Shown here: piece after piece, positions 16,840 to 25,490 of the stretch
Layout of the letters: every line of letters starts with the position of its first letter
Position numbering within the stretch: position 1 is the stretch's first letter
DNA from: DASYML01 sp036399835
GTDB taxonomy: Bacteria; Acidobacteriota; Blastocatellia; Pyrinomonadales; Pyrinomonadaceae
DNA: 64,000 bases
Direction of reading: 5' to 3'
NCBI GenBank assembly: GCA_036399835.1
Contig: DASWMI010000168.1
Span: forward strand, 1-64,000
Position numbers and translations under genes: made by a program
Notes under the pieces: generated by a model
What the model was told of the DNA's origin: nothing
What the model saw: the letters and a program-made list of their open reading frames with translations, nothing else
Database searches by the model: none

Positions 16840-17034
16840 ATGAAAACGACCGGACCAAAACGCGGGAAGAAACGCAAGCCTCAGCCTCTCTTTGAGACGA
16901 TACGCAAGCCACTGGCGCCGCCCGGCCACCCGCTCGGACGTGACAAGCCGGAAGAGCGCGCGCATCCTTCGCTGCGCAAGGCCAAGCATAAACATCGTCC
17001 TGAAAGGTCCGGAGAGGGGACTGAGGGCGACTGA
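16840..17034 (+). CDS. Very basic small protein, hypothetical
   Basis: This 64-residue frame encodes a lysine- and arginine-rich protein (KTTGPKRGKKRKPQPLFE at the start, a Pro-rich middle, and HPSLRKAKHKHRPE near the end). No domain is visible. It is plausible as a small nucleic-acid-binding protein, but basic composition alone is weak evidence in GC-rich DNA. Confidence 0.4.
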   Translation: MKTTGPKRGKKRKPQPLFETIRKPLAPPGHPLGRDKPEERAHPSLRKAKHKHRPERSGEGTEGD

Positions 17035-17123
17035 TTCGGGCCTCACGAGGCTATCAACGAAAAGGCCGCTGTCTTCGTGTCCAAACGCTCTCGCCGCAAA
17101 TCTTGATCGCCGTGAATAATCTT

Positions 17124-17606
17124 ATGACTGATGTTACTCAAACCTTCATCGCCAAATCGCGCTCGCTGCTTTCCGAGTATCTGATGAAAATCGAGCGTTG
17201 TCTGAAAGAGCTGAGCGAGGAAGATGTCTGGTGGCGTGCGCACGAGGAAGGGAACAGTATAGGCAATCTGCTGCTGCATCTGTCGGGTAATGCGCGCCAG
17301 TGGATTGTGTGCGGCGTCGGCGGAGCGGAAGACAGGCGTGTGCGCCAGCAAGAGTTCGATGCGCGAGAGGGCGCGTCGCGCGATGAATTGCTCGCCGCGC
17401 TCAGACAGACCGTCGCAGAGGTGGATGCTGTTTTAGACGGTCTTGATGAAGGCAGCCTGCTCGAACCGCGTCAGATACAGAGATACGACGTGAGCGTGCT
17501 CGAAGCGGTCTACCACGTGGTCGAGCATTTCTCCATGCACACGGGCCAGATCATCTTGATGACCAAGCTGCTGGCGAAAAAGGACCTCGAATTCTACAAC
17601 CTTTAA
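17124..17606 (+). CDS. DinB-like (DUF1572-type) protein
   Basis: This 160-residue all-helical protein matches the DinB/DUF1572 superfamily. It has SIGNLLLHLSGNARQWI (about residues 46-62), whose first His could be a metal ligand, and a C-terminal VEHFSMHTGQIILMTKLL with two more candidate His ligands. The superfamily includes thiol S-transferases such as the bacillithiol transferase BstA. A detoxifying transferase role is therefore possible here, given the YtxJ-like gene at 3182, but unproven. I prefer the ATG at 17124 over an upstream TTG at 17103. Confidence 0.8.
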   Translation: MTDVTQTFIAKSRSLLSEYLMKIERCLKELSEEDVWWRAHEEGNSIGNLLLHLSGNARQWIVCGVGGAEDRRVRQQEFDAREGASRDELLAALRQTVAEVDAVLDGLDEGSLLEPRQIQRYDVSVLEAVYHVVEHFSMHTGQIILMTKLLAKKDLEFYNL

Positions 17607-17838
17607 AGGGTTCGGTCTTCGCCGTTCGGCGTGCGGAGCGCAAGGTTAAGCAGGCATGGTCGAGAGTTCCGAAGTTTAGTAGTTTTGATAAAAGTAGCCA
17701 GCAACGCGTTTGACTCCGAAGGCTTAAAGATGGGCATGGCACTCTTTCTTCATCTTTGTCATTTTTAACTTTTCAATCACACGGATTCATGCTTAATATA
17801 CAGTCGCACTTGAACAAAGCCCGAGGAGATGAATGTTC

Positions 17839-18114
17839 ATGACCTATACTGTTTGCGAACCTTGTGTCAACTGCCGTTATACAGACTGCGCCGTCGTCTG
17901 CCCTGTAGAGGCTTTTCATATAGACGACGACATGCTCGTCATCCATCCCGAAACCTGCATAGACTGTGACGCGTGCGTCCCGGAATGTCCCGTCGAGGCC
18001 ATCTTTCCAGAAGATAAAGTCCCGGAGGAGTGGGCGCACTTTACGCCTATGAACGCCGAGAAAGCCATGAGCGGTCTGCCGACCATCAGTGTCAAGCTGG
18101 ACCCTTTATGCTGA
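17839..18114 (+). CDS. fdxA: FdxA-type ferredoxin
   Basis: This 91-residue ferredoxin starts TYTVCEPCVNCRYTDCAVVCPVEAFH and has a second motif CIDCDACVPECPVEAI. The spacing fits the seven-iron FdxA family, with one 3Fe-4S and one 4Fe-4S cluster, which carries electrons in the cytoplasm. The first part usually reads TEPCINCKYTDC, so the fit is close. I chose the ATG at 17839 because the family begins MTY; a GAGGAG site lies about ten bases upstream. An in-frame ATG at 17833 would add two residues. Confidence 0.9.
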   Translation: MTYTVCEPCVNCRYTDCAVVCPVEAFHIDDDMLVIHPETCIDCDACVPECPVEAIFPEDKVPEEWAHFTPMNAEKAMSGLPTISVKLDPLC

Positions 18115-18159
18115 AGGGTCGTCGAAGCCGAAGTCAGATTCTACGGACAGGAAAAGCGC

Positions 18160-18206
18160 AAGGCGCGCCGTAGCTCCCTCGAAATTGGCCGGGACTGGCG
18201 CGCCTT
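18160..18206. terminator. Inverted repeat after the ferredoxin gene
   Basis: Perfect 10-bp arms, AAGGCGCGCC and GGCGCGCCTT, enclose 27 bases. No T-run follows, so termination is uncertain. The hairpin lies between fdxA and the next + strand gene. Confidence 0.4.
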
Positions 18207-18272
18207 GTCATGTCTCAGAGGCCGCAACCAAAGGCACTGAACCCGTGGCGGGTTCAACGCGCGAGATTGAAG

Positions 18273-18572
18273 ATGAAGAAACGCACAAAGCGTTGGATGG
18301 GTGGTCTCGCCCTCGCCGCCGGAATGTTGGGGGCCGTGGGAACGGTACTAATGAAAAAAAAGAGATTTTATAGAAATGGCGGAAGGTCCGAAGAGACGCG
18401 CGACGTGTGGGCCAGGCCGGGGATGGTCGTCACGTTCCGCGCAGAGTTGATGCCCGGACGCGAGCGTTCGGAGCGGACCTTTCGCGTCGCAGAGCTGTTG
18501 CCGAGCGGCAGAGTTATCTTGCAGGGAGTCGCGGGCGAGCATAACGAGAAGGAGTTTGAGCCTGCCAGGTAG
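18273..18572 (+). CDS. Small protein with N-terminal TM helix
   Basis: This 99-residue protein has a basic start (KKRTKRW), one hydrophobic helix (GGLALAAGMLGAVGTVLM) and a soluble beta-rich part with VTFRAELMPG and TFRVAELLPSGRVILQGVAGEH. The soluble part looks like a small beta-barrel domain, but I cannot name it. The ATG at 18273 gives a normal signal-anchor topology. It lies 15 bp before the TPR gene. Confidence 0.55.
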   Translation: MKKRTKRWMGGLALAAGMLGAVGTVLMKKKRFYRNGGRSEETRDVWARPGMVVTFRAELMPGRERSERTFRVAELLPSGRVILQGVAGEHNEKEFEPAR

Positions 18573-18587
18573 GCTCTGAAGGATTAA

Positions 18588-18956
18588 GTGGACCAGAGCA
18601 TGTCGCAATCGAGAATAGATATTTTCGCAGAGATGGCGCGCGAGCAGCCGGACAGTGAGATGGTCTGGTACGGGCTGGCTAACGAGTACGTCAAGGCTGA
18701 AAGATGGGGCGAGGCGGCAGATGCCCTGCGTCAGGTCGTCAGCCTGAACCCGGATTATACTGCCGCCTACCAGTTGCTCGGCACGGCCCTCTTTGAACAG
18801 GGCGAGAGCGAGCAGGCGCGCGTTATCTGGGAGCAGGGCCGAGAGGTCGCAGAGCGCACGGGAGCCTGGAAAGCTCGGCAACACATCGAAGGCTTGCTCG
18901 CACGGATGGATGAAGGGCCGAAGGGTAAGCGGGATTCGGAATTTTGCGAAGAGTGA
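18588..18956 (+). CDS. Small TPR-repeat protein
   Basis: This 122-residue protein has two TPR units: SEMVWYGLANEYVKAERWGEAADALRQVV and the pair starting YTAAYQLLGTALFEQGE. It ends in a charged helix. Such proteins act as adaptors. The start is a GTG at 18588 preceded by GAAGGA; an ATG at 18600 is equally good. A perfect terminator follows at 18982. Confidence 0.8.
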   Translation: MDQSMSQSRIDIFAEMAREQPDSEMVWYGLANEYVKAERWGEAADALRQVVSLNPDYTAAYQLLGTALFEQGESEQARVIWEQGREVAERTGAWKARQHIEGLLARMDEGPKGKRDSEFCEE

Positions 18957-18981
18957 AGAAGCAGCAGAAAGCGTGTTAAGT

Positions 18982-19017
18982 AAAGCCCTGTCCATCAGCG
19001 ACAGGGCTTTTCTCGTT
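18982..19017 (+). terminator. Rho-independent terminator
   Basis: A perfect 10-bp stem, AAAGCCCTGT with ACAGGGCTTT, has a nine-base loop and is followed by TCTCGTTT. It ends the TPR gene transcript. Confidence 0.85.
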
Positions 19018-19114
19018 TGAGAGCTAAGACAGCGAGAGGTAGTCCTTTGTTGGTCTCATCGCTTGCGTGTTAAGAAGCTAGTAAAAATGGATGTCGCCCG
19101 ACGCGAGGTGTCGT

Positions 19115-19891
19115 CTACCATTCGTAGGTGCGGCCAGGCTCCATGACGCTCAGTTTCGGAATCTTTAGCTCCTCAAGCTCTTTGATGACCGTTTCGCGGT
19201 AGGCCGGCTTGAGATGGACGGCGAGAATCTCCAGTCCGTTGTGTTTGAGCTTGCCCAGCTCTTTCTGAAGAGAGGCGGGCGTGAAATGCCTTGAGACCTC
19301 TGCGAGCTGGGCCAGCGCGTTGGGGAAGGAAGCTTCAATGAGCAGCGCGTCAACGTGCGCCGCGCCGTTGACCAGCTCCCAGAACTCTTCTGTCTCCGCC
19401 GTGTCGGAGCTGAGAGCGACGGTCGTCTTGCCGTCTGAGATAATCATCCCGACCGTCGGGACGATGTGGTTGACGGCGACGGCAGTAATCTTGAGATGCG
19501 CGACCCGGAATTCGATGCCCGTGCCGAAGGGCACATACTCCATGACGCGGCTTTTGTCGTTGCTCAAATCGGAAAAGCGCGGGTAGACGGTCCAGTTAAA
19601 GATGTCGCGCTCAAGCGTCTCGATGACCTCTTCGGTGGCATGGACGCGGATAGGCTCTTCGAGTGTCCCGAAGAGATCGTCAATAAAGATGGGGAGGGTC
19701 GCAACGTGGTCCATGTGAGGATGCGTGATGATGATGTCGCGCACGCTCTCGCGCTGTTCGTCCGTGAGGGCCATCGCCAGGCTTCCGGCGTCAATCGCCA
19801 CGCGCTCGTCTACGAGAAAACACGTCAGGCGCTGCTCCGGTGCGGCGTAGCCCTTTTCATCGAAGGTGCTGGGTAAGAGTTGAATCTTCAC
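19115..19891 (-). CDS. MBL-fold metallo-hydrolase (class II cNMP phosphodiesterase-like)
   Basis: This 258-residue protein has the metallo-beta-lactamase fold. The zinc motif is THPHMDHVATLPIFIDD (about residues 56-72), which matches the class II 3',5'-cyclic nucleotide phosphodiesterase type. Further ligands are VNHIVPTVG, SSDTAETEEFW and the late VHLKP. No signal peptide is present. Cyclic nucleotide hydrolysis is the best family guess, but related MBL enzymes act on other phosphoesters. It stands alone on the minus strand next to a PrsW-like gene. Confidence 0.8.
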   Translation of the reverse strand: MKIQLLPSTFDEKGYAAPEQRLTCFLVDERVAIDAGSLAMALTDEQRESVRDIIITHPHMDHVATLPIFIDDLFGTLEEPIRVHATEEVIETLERDIFNWTVYPRFSDLSNDKSRVMEYVPFGTGIEFRVAHLKITAVAVNHIVPTVGMIISDGKTTVALSSDTAETEEFWELVNGAAHVDALLIEASFPNALAQLAEVSRHFTPASLQKELGKLKHNGLEILAVHLKPAYRETVIKELEELKIPKLSVMEPGRTYEW

Positions 19892-19982
19892 GAAATGGGT
19901 CAGTGTTTCAGGACGCGCGCGAGGACCATTTCAGTATAAGGCAATCGAGCAAGCACGCGCGAGAATTTTCTGCGGCCCCGGG

Positions 19983-21170
19983 TTAATGCGCGCCCAGGCG
20001 CTGGCGCATCTCTTGAAGCATTTGCAGATAGGCAGCTTCGCGTTCGAGCGCCTCCTGCGGGTCGCTGATGATACCGCGCGCGACGCGGCTACGATGAAAG
20101 GCCAGCTCGCTCGCCGTCTGATTATACTGCATACGCACGCGCCACACGCCGAAGCCGCCTCTGGTCAGCGCGTTGAAGGACGCGCCCATCCGTCCCCTGA
20201 CGCTACAGAGTCGGTGATAGTCGTCCGGCGTGAACAGCCCGCGCTGGAGGTCCGCCATCAAGTGCTCGCGCACGATGCGCCCCTCACGACGCAGGTTAAA
20301 GCCTATCACGACAAGCGTGGCGATGAAGACAGGGACCATCACTAGAAAGTACATCACCAGAAAGCCTGCGCCGCCGAAGAAGGTCGGCGAGGCATTCCAG
20401 ATAGCGTGGAGCATGATTGCCATCAATAGGCCGGCGATGGGCGCGACAAACTTGATGAATTTATTGTTGGTCTGCCTGGACCAGCCGAGACCTATGCCCG
20501 TCATGCTCGTAAAGAGCGGGTGAGAGAAGGGAGCCATCGCGCCGCGCAGAATGAGAGTGCCCGTTAGCCCCGGACCCCCGCCCTGTATCAGAGCCTTGCC
20601 GTAATATTGGAAATTCTCGGTCATGGCAAAGCCCAGTGCCACCATCCCCGCGTAGACGATGCCGTCCACGATGCCGTCAAATTCATCCTTTCTCCAGAAA
20701 AAGAGAATAAAGAGGATGAGCGCCTTGGCGCTCTCTTCGACGATGGGCGCGGAGAGCACGGCACCGGCTGCCTCTGCGGCTTCCGAGCTTTGCGTGATGA
20801 TGGCAACGAAGATGGCGACCGCCGTGTTAATGATAAAGGCTATGAAGACGGCCACCATCGCGCCCCAGAAGAAGGCCAACGCCAGCATCCATAAAGGCTC
20901 GGATTCGTAGCGGTCAATCCAGAGCAGCAGCGCGACGTAAATCGGGACGGGAATCATCGCGCAGATCATCCCGACCAGCAGCGCGACTGGACCAGTTTGC
21001 GAGCCGATGAGCAGCAGCACGATGAGGCCGAGCACCAGACCCGCGAGGATGGCCGCGATGGCGAGCATGACCTTGATGGCGCTGGTTTTCTTGCGCGATT
21101 GAAGGGCTATCCTGGGCGGCGGGTACGCGCCGCCATAATTCTGCACGGGGGAATACTGGTTGTTATACAT
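19983..21170 (-). CDS. PrsW-family intramembrane metalloprotease
   Basis: This 395-residue membrane protein has a soluble Tyr/Pro-rich N-terminus and about eight to nine helices. The PrsW family hallmarks are visible: APIVEESAKALILF (EExxK, about residue 146), FDGIVDGIVYAGMVALGFAMTEN (about 165-187) and a His-bearing HAIWNASPTF near residue 260. PrsW-type enzymes (CAAX-protease relatives) cleave within membranes, for example anti-sigma factors. No anti-sigma gene is adjacent, so the substrate is unknown. Confidence 0.85.
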   Translation of the reverse strand: MYNNQYSPVQNYGGAYPPPRIALQSRKKTSAIKVMLAIAAILAGLVLGLIVLLLIGSQTGPVALLVGMICAMIPVPIYVALLLWIDRYESEPLWMLALAFFWGAMVAVFIAFIINTAVAIFVAIITQSSEAAEAAGAVLSAPIVEESAKALILFILFFWRKDEFDGIVDGIVYAGMVALGFAMTENFQYYGKALIQGGGPGLTGTLILRGAMAPFSHPLFTSMTGIGLGWSRQTNNKFIKFVAPIAGLLMAIMLHAIWNASPTFFGGAGFLVMYFLVMVPVFIATLVVIGFNLRREGRIVREHLMADLQRGLFTPDDYHRLCSVRGRMGASFNALTRGGFGVWRVRMQYNQTASELAFHRSRVARGIISDPQEALEREAAYLQMLQEMRQRLGAH

Positions 21171-21357
21171 GATCCTTTAATTCGGAAACTGATGAAATGA
21201 GTTGCAGTATGTTAAAGAGAACCGAGAGATATGCGAGCGCAGCCGGAGTATAGCCACATTTGCCCCCAGACTTCCAGCTTTAATTGACGAACAGGTCCGC
21301 GCGGTTTTGCACAGCAGGCCGCGCACGTTCTCAAGCAGAGCCGGACGCCTGGCAGTC

Positions 21358-22131
21358 TTAGCGCGCACACGTCTGGGCGCGGCCTCCGTCAATCGAATAG
21401 GTCGCCCCTGTAATCCAGCCCGCGTGCTCCGAGGCCAGAAAGAGAATCAGGTCCGCGACCTCTTCCGGACGCCCGACGCGCCCGATGGGATGCGTCTGCT
21501 TCGAGCGTTCGAGGAAGGCTGCGTAAGCCTCTTCGCTCATCCCGCCGCGCTTGTGTATATCCGTGATGACGACGCCCGGGTTGACCGCGTTGACGCGTAT
21601 CCCTTTGGGGGCCAGCTCAAGCGCGGCGCAGCGCGTCAACTGGTCCAGCCCTGCCTTTGAGACGCAATAGGCCAGCACGCCCGGAAACGAGCGCAGTCCG
21701 GTTACGCTTGAGACATTGACGATGTTGCCGCGCGTCCGTTCGAGCTGGGGCACGCATTGCTGCATCAGGTAGAAGGCGGCGCGCAGGTTGACGTTCATCA
21801 TCGCGTCCCAGGCATCAAGCCGCGTGTCCTCTATAGTGCCGTTGGAAAGATGGCCCGCAGCGTTGACGAGCACATCAACCCTGCCGAAATTTTCTACAGT
21901 CCCGCGCACGATTCGCCGCACATCAGCTTCATTCGTGACATCCGCCCTGAGCGAGAGGGACTCCGCGCCAAGCTCTTTAATCTCTTCGGCGACTTCTGCG
22001 AGCGCGCCTTCCTGGCGGCCCACGGCGGCCACGCGTGCGCCAGCCCCCGCCAGACGCAAGGCTGTCGCCCTTCCGATGCCCGAAGTCGCACCCGTCACGA
22101 GGGCTATCTTACCCGCCAGCTCTTTCTCCAT
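21358..22131 (-). CDS. SDR family oxidoreductase
   Basis: This 257-residue enzyme is a classical short-chain dehydrogenase. It has the NAD(P)-binding TGATSGIGRAT motif (about residues 14-24), NAAG, the catalytic Ser in NVSSVTG, the YCVSK motif that carries Tyr and Lys, and the PG...T segment after them. The basic residue after the second strand (GRQEG) hints at NADP preference. The substrate is not predictable. It is a stand-alone gene. Confidence 0.92.
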   Translation of the reverse strand: MEKELAGKIALVTGATSGIGRATALRLAGAGARVAAVGRQEGALAEVAEEIKELGAESLSLRADVTNEADVRRIVRGTVENFGRVDVLVNAAGHLSNGTIEDTRLDAWDAMMNVNLRAAFYLMQQCVPQLERTRGNIVNVSSVTGLRSFPGVLAYCVSKAGLDQLTRCAALELAPKGIRVNAVNPGVVITDIHKRGGMSEEAYAAFLERSKQTHPIGRVGRPEEVADLILFLASEHAGWITGATYSIDGGRAQTCAR

Positions 22132-22325
22132 CTATCTGTCTCCTCTTCATCAAGAATATTCAGACGCACTGATTTTAATCATCTCATATTGACAGGAGAG
22201 GCTCAAAAAGTTGACTATAAGCTTCTGCACGAGTGCCCTTGTGTTTCAAGGGAGCAAGCGACGGACATTACAGCTTCAAAGCACACGAAAGCCTGTTTCG
22301 CGTCTCGCCCTGTTAAGGAGAAAGC

Positions 22326-23351
22326 TTGCGCAGCAATTCGACCGAAAACTTTTTTGGTAGAACATCAAGGCCAGCCGCACGCTCTTCCGCAGGCGGCGCA
22401 TCGCATCGCAGCCCATCGCGCGCGCGGATGCCTTCGACCTCCGGTTACATGGTGGCGGCGGGCGCGACTGCCGCGACTCTCTTCTTCCTGCTCTGGTGGA
22501 TGCTGCACGACAGCGGCGATGAAGCGCCCTGGGTTCCGGCGGGGCTGGCCTCCAGCGTCGTCATGCTGATTGCCGTCGCGGCGCGCGAAGTCATCATGCG
22601 GCGGGCCTGGACGCGCTATCTGCTCGAACATGAAAAGCATGAGCACGCGGCCAACAGGGAAGCCAGAGCGGGCGCTGGCAGCCGCAGCAATAGCAGCCAG
22701 GCGCACGGGACTATCAGCTCTCACTCGGCGGCCTTGCGCGCGCTGCAAAAACAGTCTGAAGAGGCGGATGCCCCGAGCGCACAGCCCGAAGCGCATCTCA
22801 ACGTCTATCAGGCCTGCCAGGAATATCTCGCGAGCACGGATGAGATACTGCGCTCGGCCAACGTCGAAACCGAAAGGCGCGTGGCCCTGCGTGCGGGACA
22901 GGAACGCGTGCGCGCCCTTCAGAAACATCACCTCCTGGGATGGGCGCGCGGGGCTTCGCGCACTCTGGCCCATGAAGCTCAACTGCGCAGCCGCCTCTCG
23001 GATAAGATAGAGACGGCGCAGCGCGCGATTGATGTCATAGAGGCGGCGCTGAAGGCTTATCCGGGCGAGGGTGAGCTGGAGGATTCCGTGCTGGCGATAC
23101 AGGAGTTTATCGGCTCTGTAAAAGTCTCTCACTGGGTCGAGCTGGCCGAGCGCGCAGCCTTTCGAGGCAAGTATGCGCGGGCTATTGACCGTTATCGAGA
23201 TGCGCTCTTTTATGTCTCGCGCGAGAAGATGAGGGAAGAAACGCGCGCCGAGACGGCGCAACACATTCAACGCCAGATTGAGATGCTGCGCGCGCGGCTG
23301 CACATGAATGGCAGGGCCGCTAAAACGGATGACCGTGCGTGGGATGGATAG
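22326..23351 (+). CDS. Conserved membrane-anchored helical protein
   Basis: This 341-residue protein has a basic N-terminus and two transmembrane helices (about residues 40-57 and 68-85). A long charged cytoplasmic part follows and includes HLNVYQACQEYLASTDEILRSANVETERRV and a TPR-like C-terminal stretch (WVELAERAAFRGKYARAIDRYRDALFYVS, split here). I recall it as a family of Acidobacteriota without known function. I chose the TTG start at 22326 because AAGGAG lies six bases upstream; an ATG at 22428 is the alternative. Confidence 0.65.
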   Translation: MRSNSTENFFGRTSRPAARSSAGGASHRSPSRARMPSTSGYMVAAGATAATLFFLLWWMLHDSGDEAPWVPAGLASSVVMLIAVAAREVIMRRAWTRYLLEHEKHEHAANREARAGAGSRSNSSQAHGTISSHSAALRALQKQSEEADAPSAQPEAHLNVYQACQEYLASTDEILRSANVETERRVALRAGQERVRALQKHHLLGWARGASRTLAHEAQLRSRLSDKIETAQRAIDVIEAALKAYPGEGELEDSVLAIQEFIGSVKVSHWVELAERAAFRGKYARAIDRYRDALFYVSREKMREETRAETAQHIQRQIEMLRARLHMNGRAAKTDDRAWDG

Positions 23352-23386
23352 AGTTTGAGGAGTCAATCTCCGGGGAATCCTTACAC

Positions 23387-23623
23387 ATGATTGGACAGCG
23401 TTGTCCGAAATGCAAAAGCTCGCGGATCAGGCGTGGCTACAAGCCGACCCCGCTCATTTTGCGTCTGTTTGGCATCTATAACCTTTTGTGCGATCATTGT
23501 AACCTGCTTTTTACGGGCTTCGCAGTCCCTGGCACGGTGCCCAAACACGGAAGCCGTAAGAAGAAGGGGGCCGAGGCGCGTGCGAGCAAGGAATTCGAGC
23601 GCCGAACGCACGTCAAGAGTTGA
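23387..23623 (+). CDS. Small zinc-ribbon protein
   Basis: This 78-residue protein has two Cys pairs, RCPKCKSSRIRRGYKP and LLCDHCNLLFTGF, typical of a zinc ribbon, and ends in a basic tail. The role is unknown. I chose the ATG at 23387, nine bases after a GGGGAA site. A GTG at 23339 that overlaps the upstream gene is an alternative start. Confidence 0.65.
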   Translation: MIGQRCPKCKSSRIRRGYKPTPLILRLFGIYNLLCDHCNLLFTGFAVPGTVPKHGSRKKKGAEARASKEFERRTHVKS

Positions 23624-23779
23624 AGCCCTGTGCCGGTAAGACAGGGATTTCGCGGACGCGGGATACAGCTTGCAAGCTGCATCCAATCCCCGGCCAGGAG
23701 CATCTATCAAAGGGCATTCAAGAGAGGGCCACAAAGGGCCACATCAAGCCACATCAGCTTTAGCTTCGAGGATTTAATT

Positions 23780-24844
23780 ATGAAAGCCAGAATATTGCTT
23801 ATCCTTTTCATCTTCACCTGTCTGGGAACAGCCTCAACGCTCAGTGCGCAGGAACAATCGCAGCCTGTCATGCAACAAGGCCCGACGGTGGTCATGCCCG
23901 CTTCGATAGACAATCAGGGCATTAGAAACTATCTGCTCGGACCGGGCGACACCCTGGAGGTGCGTGTCTTCGGGCAACCTGATTTCGGCGGTCAGGCGGA
24001 TGTGGACAGCGCGGGCAATATCAGCCTGCCCTTTATTGACAAGCCGATTCCGGCACAGTGCCGCACGGAAAAAGATGTCTCCAAAGACATTGCCACGGCC
24101 TATTCCAAGTATCTCAAGAATCCCCAGGTCAGCGTGCGCATCATGGGACGCAATAGCCGCCCGCCCGCCATCGTGCATGGCGCTGTCAATTCGCCGGGCC
24201 AATTCCAGATGCAGCGCCGCGTGCGTCTACAGGAAGTGCTGGCACGCGCGGGCGGCGTGACGGAGCGCGCCAACGGCGTCATACAGGTGCTGCACACGGA
24301 ATCCGTGATGTGCCATGAGCCTGGAGAAGTGCCTGAGCCGGAAGCCAGCGTCGCCCTCAGCGACGGCACAAAGATGCCAGCCTTTAAGCTCTACAAGTAT
24401 GCGGATATTCTGACGGGGAATGCGGATGTCAATCCGTATGTCCGACCGGGCGACATCATCAGGGCGATGGAGGCCGAGCCTGTTTACATCACTGGCAGCG
24501 TCAATTCGCCGACCGGCCTCTACCTGCGCGAGCAGATGACTCTGAGCCGCGCCATCGCGATGGTCGGTGGACCAAAGAAAGAGGCCAAGCAGAGCGAGAT
24601 CATTATCTATCGCCGGAAGCCCGGCTCGGTCGAGGCCGAGAAGATGGTCGTCAACCTCGCCGCGATTAAAAAGGGGAAGGAGAAGGACGTGCTTCTTCAG
24701 GCATACGATATTATAGAAGTGCCGGAGGCCGGGATGCTCTCGAAAGAGCGTATCTTCCAGACCATCGCGGGCGGCGTCCTCTCAGGCTTTAGCGGCGTCG
24801 GCCAGCTTGCCACACAGACTTTGCCTCTGCGCGTTATCTACTGA
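23780..24844 (+). CDS. Polysaccharide export protein (Wza-like, SLBB domains)
   Basis: This 354-residue protein has a signal peptide (KARILLILFIFTCLGTASTLSAQ) and no lipobox Cys. A polysaccharide-export domain follows (LLGPGDTLEVRVFGQPDFGG, about residues 55-140), then two SLBB-type segments (IVHGAVNSPGQFQMQRRVRL and VYITGSVNSPTGLYLREQMTL). Family members form outer-membrane or periplasmic conduits for capsule or exopolysaccharide. No Wzc kinase, glycosyltransferases or flippase lie nearby, so it is an isolated member. A terminator follows at 24867. Confidence 0.88.
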   Translation: MKARILLILFIFTCLGTASTLSAQEQSQPVMQQGPTVVMPASIDNQGIRNYLLGPGDTLEVRVFGQPDFGGQADVDSAGNISLPFIDKPIPAQCRTEKDVSKDIATAYSKYLKNPQVSVRIMGRNSRPPAIVHGAVNSPGQFQMQRRVRLQEVLARAGGVTERANGVIQVLHTESVMCHEPGEVPEPEASVALSDGTKMPAFKLYKYADILTGNADVNPYVRPGDIIRAMEAEPVYITGSVNSPTGLYLREQMTLSRAIAMVGGPKKEAKQSEIIIYRRKPGSVEAEKMVVNLAAIKKGKEKDVLLQAYDIIEVPEAGMLSKERIFQTIAGGVLSGFSGVGQLATQTLPLRVIY

Positions 24845-24866
24845 CAATCAGGCAGGCATCAGCTTT

Positions 24867-24902
24867 AAGAGGTTGGCCCAATCGCCAGCCTCTTATTGTT
24901 TA
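24867..24902 (+). terminator. Rho-independent terminator
   Basis: A 10-bp stem (AAGAGGTTGG with CCAGCCTCTT, one G-T pair) has an eight-base loop and is followed by ATTGTTT. It ends the export-protein gene. Confidence 0.75.
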
Positions 24903-24959
24903 GAGAGAGCCGAGAGATTTTCCTTTAAAGCAGACGGCTCTTATTAAGAGGAGAAAAAG

Positions 24960-25280
24960 ATGAGTCGAAGACCGAACGTCAAGGGAGGGCGTCAGAAGCA
25001 GCGCGGGCGCGGCAAGACCTTCTTCTGGATTGCCGCTCTGGCAATCGTCACGATAGCCTTAATCTATTACGAGCAGGCGGCCATCCTCTACATCCTCGCC
25101 ACGCTCGGCGTGACCGCGATACTGATTATCGTGGCGCTGGCGAATTTGAAGGATAAGGTCGCGGACGAGCCGCTTCCGGCAGACGATTCGGCGGCCATCG
25201 GCAGCGGCATCACGGCCACACTACCCCAGACCGCGACTAAGCCTCAGCGCACCACTCGCGCGGCAAGACGAGGCCGTTAA
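24960..25280 (+). CDS. Small two-helix membrane protein
   Basis: This 106-residue protein has a basic N-terminus (about residues 1-20), two adjacent transmembrane helices (about 21-40 and 42-63) and a polar tail ending in an arginine-rich run. No family is recognised. An AGGAGAAAA ribosome-binding site precedes the ATG, and terminators lie on both sides, so it is a real single-gene unit. Confidence 0.65.
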   Translation: MSRRPNVKGGRQKQRGRGKTFFWIAALAIVTIALIYYEQAAILYILATLGVTAILIIVALANLKDKVADEPLPADDSAAIGSGITATLPQTATKPQRTTRAARRGR

Positions 25281-25337
25281 AGCTCTGAAGAAACCGAAGG
25301 GCGCGCCCATTAGTTTCAGCTTGAACACAGTCTTTTA

Positions 25338-25371
25338 GCCACAGTGCCCGAGGTCGGCGCTGTGGCGTTTT
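25338..25371 (+). terminator. Rho-independent terminator
   Basis: An 11-bp stem, GCCACAGTGCC with GGCGCTGTGGC (one G-U pair), has a seven-base loop and is followed by GTTTTAG. It ends the small membrane protein gene. Confidence 0.8.
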
Positions 25372-25450
25372 AGTCGAAGACACTCAAGAGCCACCATCAG
25401 CAAACGATGGACACGTGCAGCGCGGCGCATGTTGAATAAAAACCAACCGG

Positions 25451-25490
25451 GCTATTGAATCAATCAACAAACGAATCAATAGCCTTTTAT
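25451..25490. terminator. Bidirectional hairpin between convergent genes
   Basis: GGCTATTGA and TCAATAGCC arms flank AATCAATCAACAAACGAA-type words and are followed by TTTTATTC. The element lies at the junction of convergent genes. Its words resemble the mosaic repeats at 2985, 48533 and 51541. Confidence 0.6.
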
